From CAVURW01 sp963743595 (GTDB lineage: Bacteria; Verrucomicrobiota; Verrucomicrobiia; Methylacidiphilales; UBA1321): DNA of 6,244 bases. Both the position numbers and the translations under genes were made by a program. The number at the start of each line of letters is the position of its first letter. Position 1 is the stretch's first letter. The DNA lies in assembly GCA_963743595.1 (NCBI GenBank), contig CAVURW010000254.1, forward strand, positions 1-6,244. Reading direction: 5' to 3'. Below, in pieces: positions 5,175 through 6,244 of this stretch. The notes beneath the pieces are model-generated. The model made no database searches, was not told where the DNA came from, and was given only the letters and a program-made list of their open reading frames with translations.

Positions 5175-6244
5175 ATGGCTCGTTCAGCTCTTCTCTTAGT
5201 GCACTTGTTGCTCATCCTTTCCTTAAGCCTGCTGAAGGCCGCCGAAACTCCTCCCCTGCAATCGTTTCCGAGCATTCAGGCCGATCCGCTGGGAACGCAA
5301 ATTCAAGACAACATGATCTGGACCGGGCAAGCTTACAATCCTGGAGCAACCGCCTACTTTGTCGCTTTTCGGAAGAGCTTCGACCTGAGTTCCAAGCCGA
5401 ACAGCGCTTTTGTTCATCTCTTTGCCAACGCCCGGTATTTGCTATGGGTGAACGGGCAATATGTGGAGCGCGGTCCGGCGCGTTTTCAGCCGAACGGCCC
5501 GGAGTACGATTCCGTCCCAATCGCGAATCAGCTTCAGCCTGGCAAAAACGTGGTGGTGCTCTTGATTCTTTCCAATGGCAGTGGCGGTAAGATCATGAAA
5601 CACGCCTCTGGGCTCGGAGCCGTCTTGGAGATCAACGGTGACAAGATGGTCACGGACGAATCGTGGAAATGGAGTGCCCAGACGCGTTACCGCCTCGCTT
5701 CCGTTTCCTGGGCGAATATTACCGAAAGCTCACTCGATGCGACTGTGGAAGATGGCGAGTGGATGAACACGGATTACGACGATAGCAAGTGGGAGACAGC
5801 CCGGAAGATCGATGGCGCGCAATGGGGGACTCTCACTGCCCGGCGCATCCCACTGCTGCGCGATACTCCCCTAACGGTGCGCCTGAATAATAATGCGACA
5901 TTGCCGGTAACAATGAAACCGGGCGACAAAATTAGCTTCGACTTCGATAAACTTGTTCAGGCCTACACCGTCATTGAAATGGATGCGACTGCCGGCTCCG
6001 AATTGACGCTGGATCATCAGGGCGTTACCTACAAAGCCAAGGCCGGAAAGCAGACGTTCATCACGGTCGATTCACGCGGATTTACGCGCGGCGGGTTAAC
6101 GCTGAAGAGCGGTCAAATCACCGTGAACAAATTACAACTTATCGAGCGTCTGTACCCCTACGATTTGGTCGCGAGCTTCCATTCGAATGACGAATTGCTC
6201 AATAAAATTTGGGCCATGTGCGCGCGTTCCGGGCAAGTCTTAAC
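5175..6244 (+). CDS. Secreted alpha-L-rhamnosidase-like (GH78-type) protein, N-terminal part
   Basis: The first 356 codons of a protein that runs off the right edge. Residues 1-22 form a Sec signal peptide: Arg3, a long leucine-rich core (LLLVHLLLILSLSLL), then KAA with probable cleavage near 22-23. No lipobox cysteine is seen. Next comes the jelly-roll-like domain typical of the GH78 N-terminus: YFVAFRKSFDL (61-71), FVHLFANARYLLWVNGQYVERGPARF as consecutive strands (79-104; the 'Y-x-L-x-V-N-G-x-x-V-x-R-G-P-A-R' signature), YDSVPIANQLQPGKNVV (111-127), and EWMNTDYDDSKWETA (195-209), a conserved galactose-binding-type edge. ASFHSNDELLNKIWAMCARSGQV (333-355) matches the segment leading into the (alpha/alpha)6 catalytic barrel, whose acidic catalytic residues lie outside the window. 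Full-length relatives run to about 700-1000 residues. Likely role is periplasmic or secreted removal of rhamnose from plant or microbial glycans. Another related family is possible until the catalytic domain is seen. The ATG at 5175 is chosen because the signal peptide starts there. Confidence 0.85.
   Translation, partial: MARSALLLVHLLLILSLSLLKAAETPPLQSFPSIQADPLGTQIQDNMIWTGQAYNPGATAYFVAFRKSFDLSSKPNSAFVHLFANARYLLWVNGQYVERGPARFQPNGPEYDSVPIANQLQPGKNVVVLLILSNGSGGKIMKHASGLGAVLEINGDKMVTDESWKWSAQTRYRLASVSWANITESSLDATVEDGEWMNTDYDDSKWETARKIDGAQWGTLTARRIPLLRDTPLTVRLNNNATLPVTMKPGDKISFDFDKLVQAYTVIEMDATAGSELTLDHQGVTYKAKAGKQTFITVDSRGFTRGGLTLKSGQITVNKLQLIERLYPYDLVASFHSNDELLNKIWAMCARSGQVL

Noticed and set aside
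5212..5520. A minus-strand open frame within the rhamnosidase-like gene
   Set aside because: It lies antisense to a well-supported signal peptide and GH78-type domain, and its Arg/Ser-rich translation is typical of an antisense shadow.
1..6244. CRISPR array, insertion sequence or prophage structural genes
   Set aside because: No regularly spaced repeats, no terminal inverted repeats flanking a transposase, and no capsid, tail or terminase-like proteins are visible.

Overview
The window looks like bacterial chromosome of roughly balanced base composition, and the best guess for the host is Verrucomicrobiota or a close relative. The guess rests on the style of three proteins: the integrase N-terminus, the FkbM-type methyltransferase, and the exported alpha-L-rhamnosidase-like enzyme. 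No ribosomal RNA or other decisive marker is present, so the taxonomy is inference from family resemblance only.

Left edge (1-503): the N-terminal part of a tyrosine-recombinase-like integrase reads leftward out of the window. About 210 bp to its right a tRNA-like gene on the same strand presents its 3' end to the integrase. This is the classic layout of one end of an integrated element, which would extend left beyond base 1. The tRNA is degenerate: it has an extra base in the acceptor stem, U at position 37, C at position 19 and a T-stem mismatch. Between tRNA and integrase lie two perfect 14-bp palindromes and short repeats that could be recombination or operator sites.

Middle-left (504-2945): all genes are on the minus strand. 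From right to left they are an NADPH-type zinc aldehyde reductase very close in sequence pattern to E. coli Ahr/YjgB, a small protein with a HELGH zinc-metallopeptidase motif whose ribosome binding site lies at the end of the reductase gene, and an unrecognised 167-residue protein. The first two probably form one transcript.

Middle (2946-4290): a dihydrofolate reductase gene (folA) is divergent from the reductase and convergent, 11 bp from stop to stop, with an uncharacterised helical protein on the minus strand. That last gene appears frameshifted: a coding-like stretch in another frame runs directly into it, and skipping one G would fuse the two. Further minus-strand coding-like fragments between it and base 4290 may be debris of another gene, but this is weak.

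Right (4291-6244): a complete FkbM-family SAM-dependent methyltransferase is followed, after a hairpin, by the first 356 codons of a secreted protein matching the N-terminal beta domains of GH78 alpha-L-rhamnosidases; the catalytic domain lies beyond the window. Both act on glycans or small molecules in their families, but nothing in the sequence proves they work together. I see no CRISPR array, complete insertion sequence or obvious new multi-gene system. The most informative points are the element boundary and the frameshifted gene.
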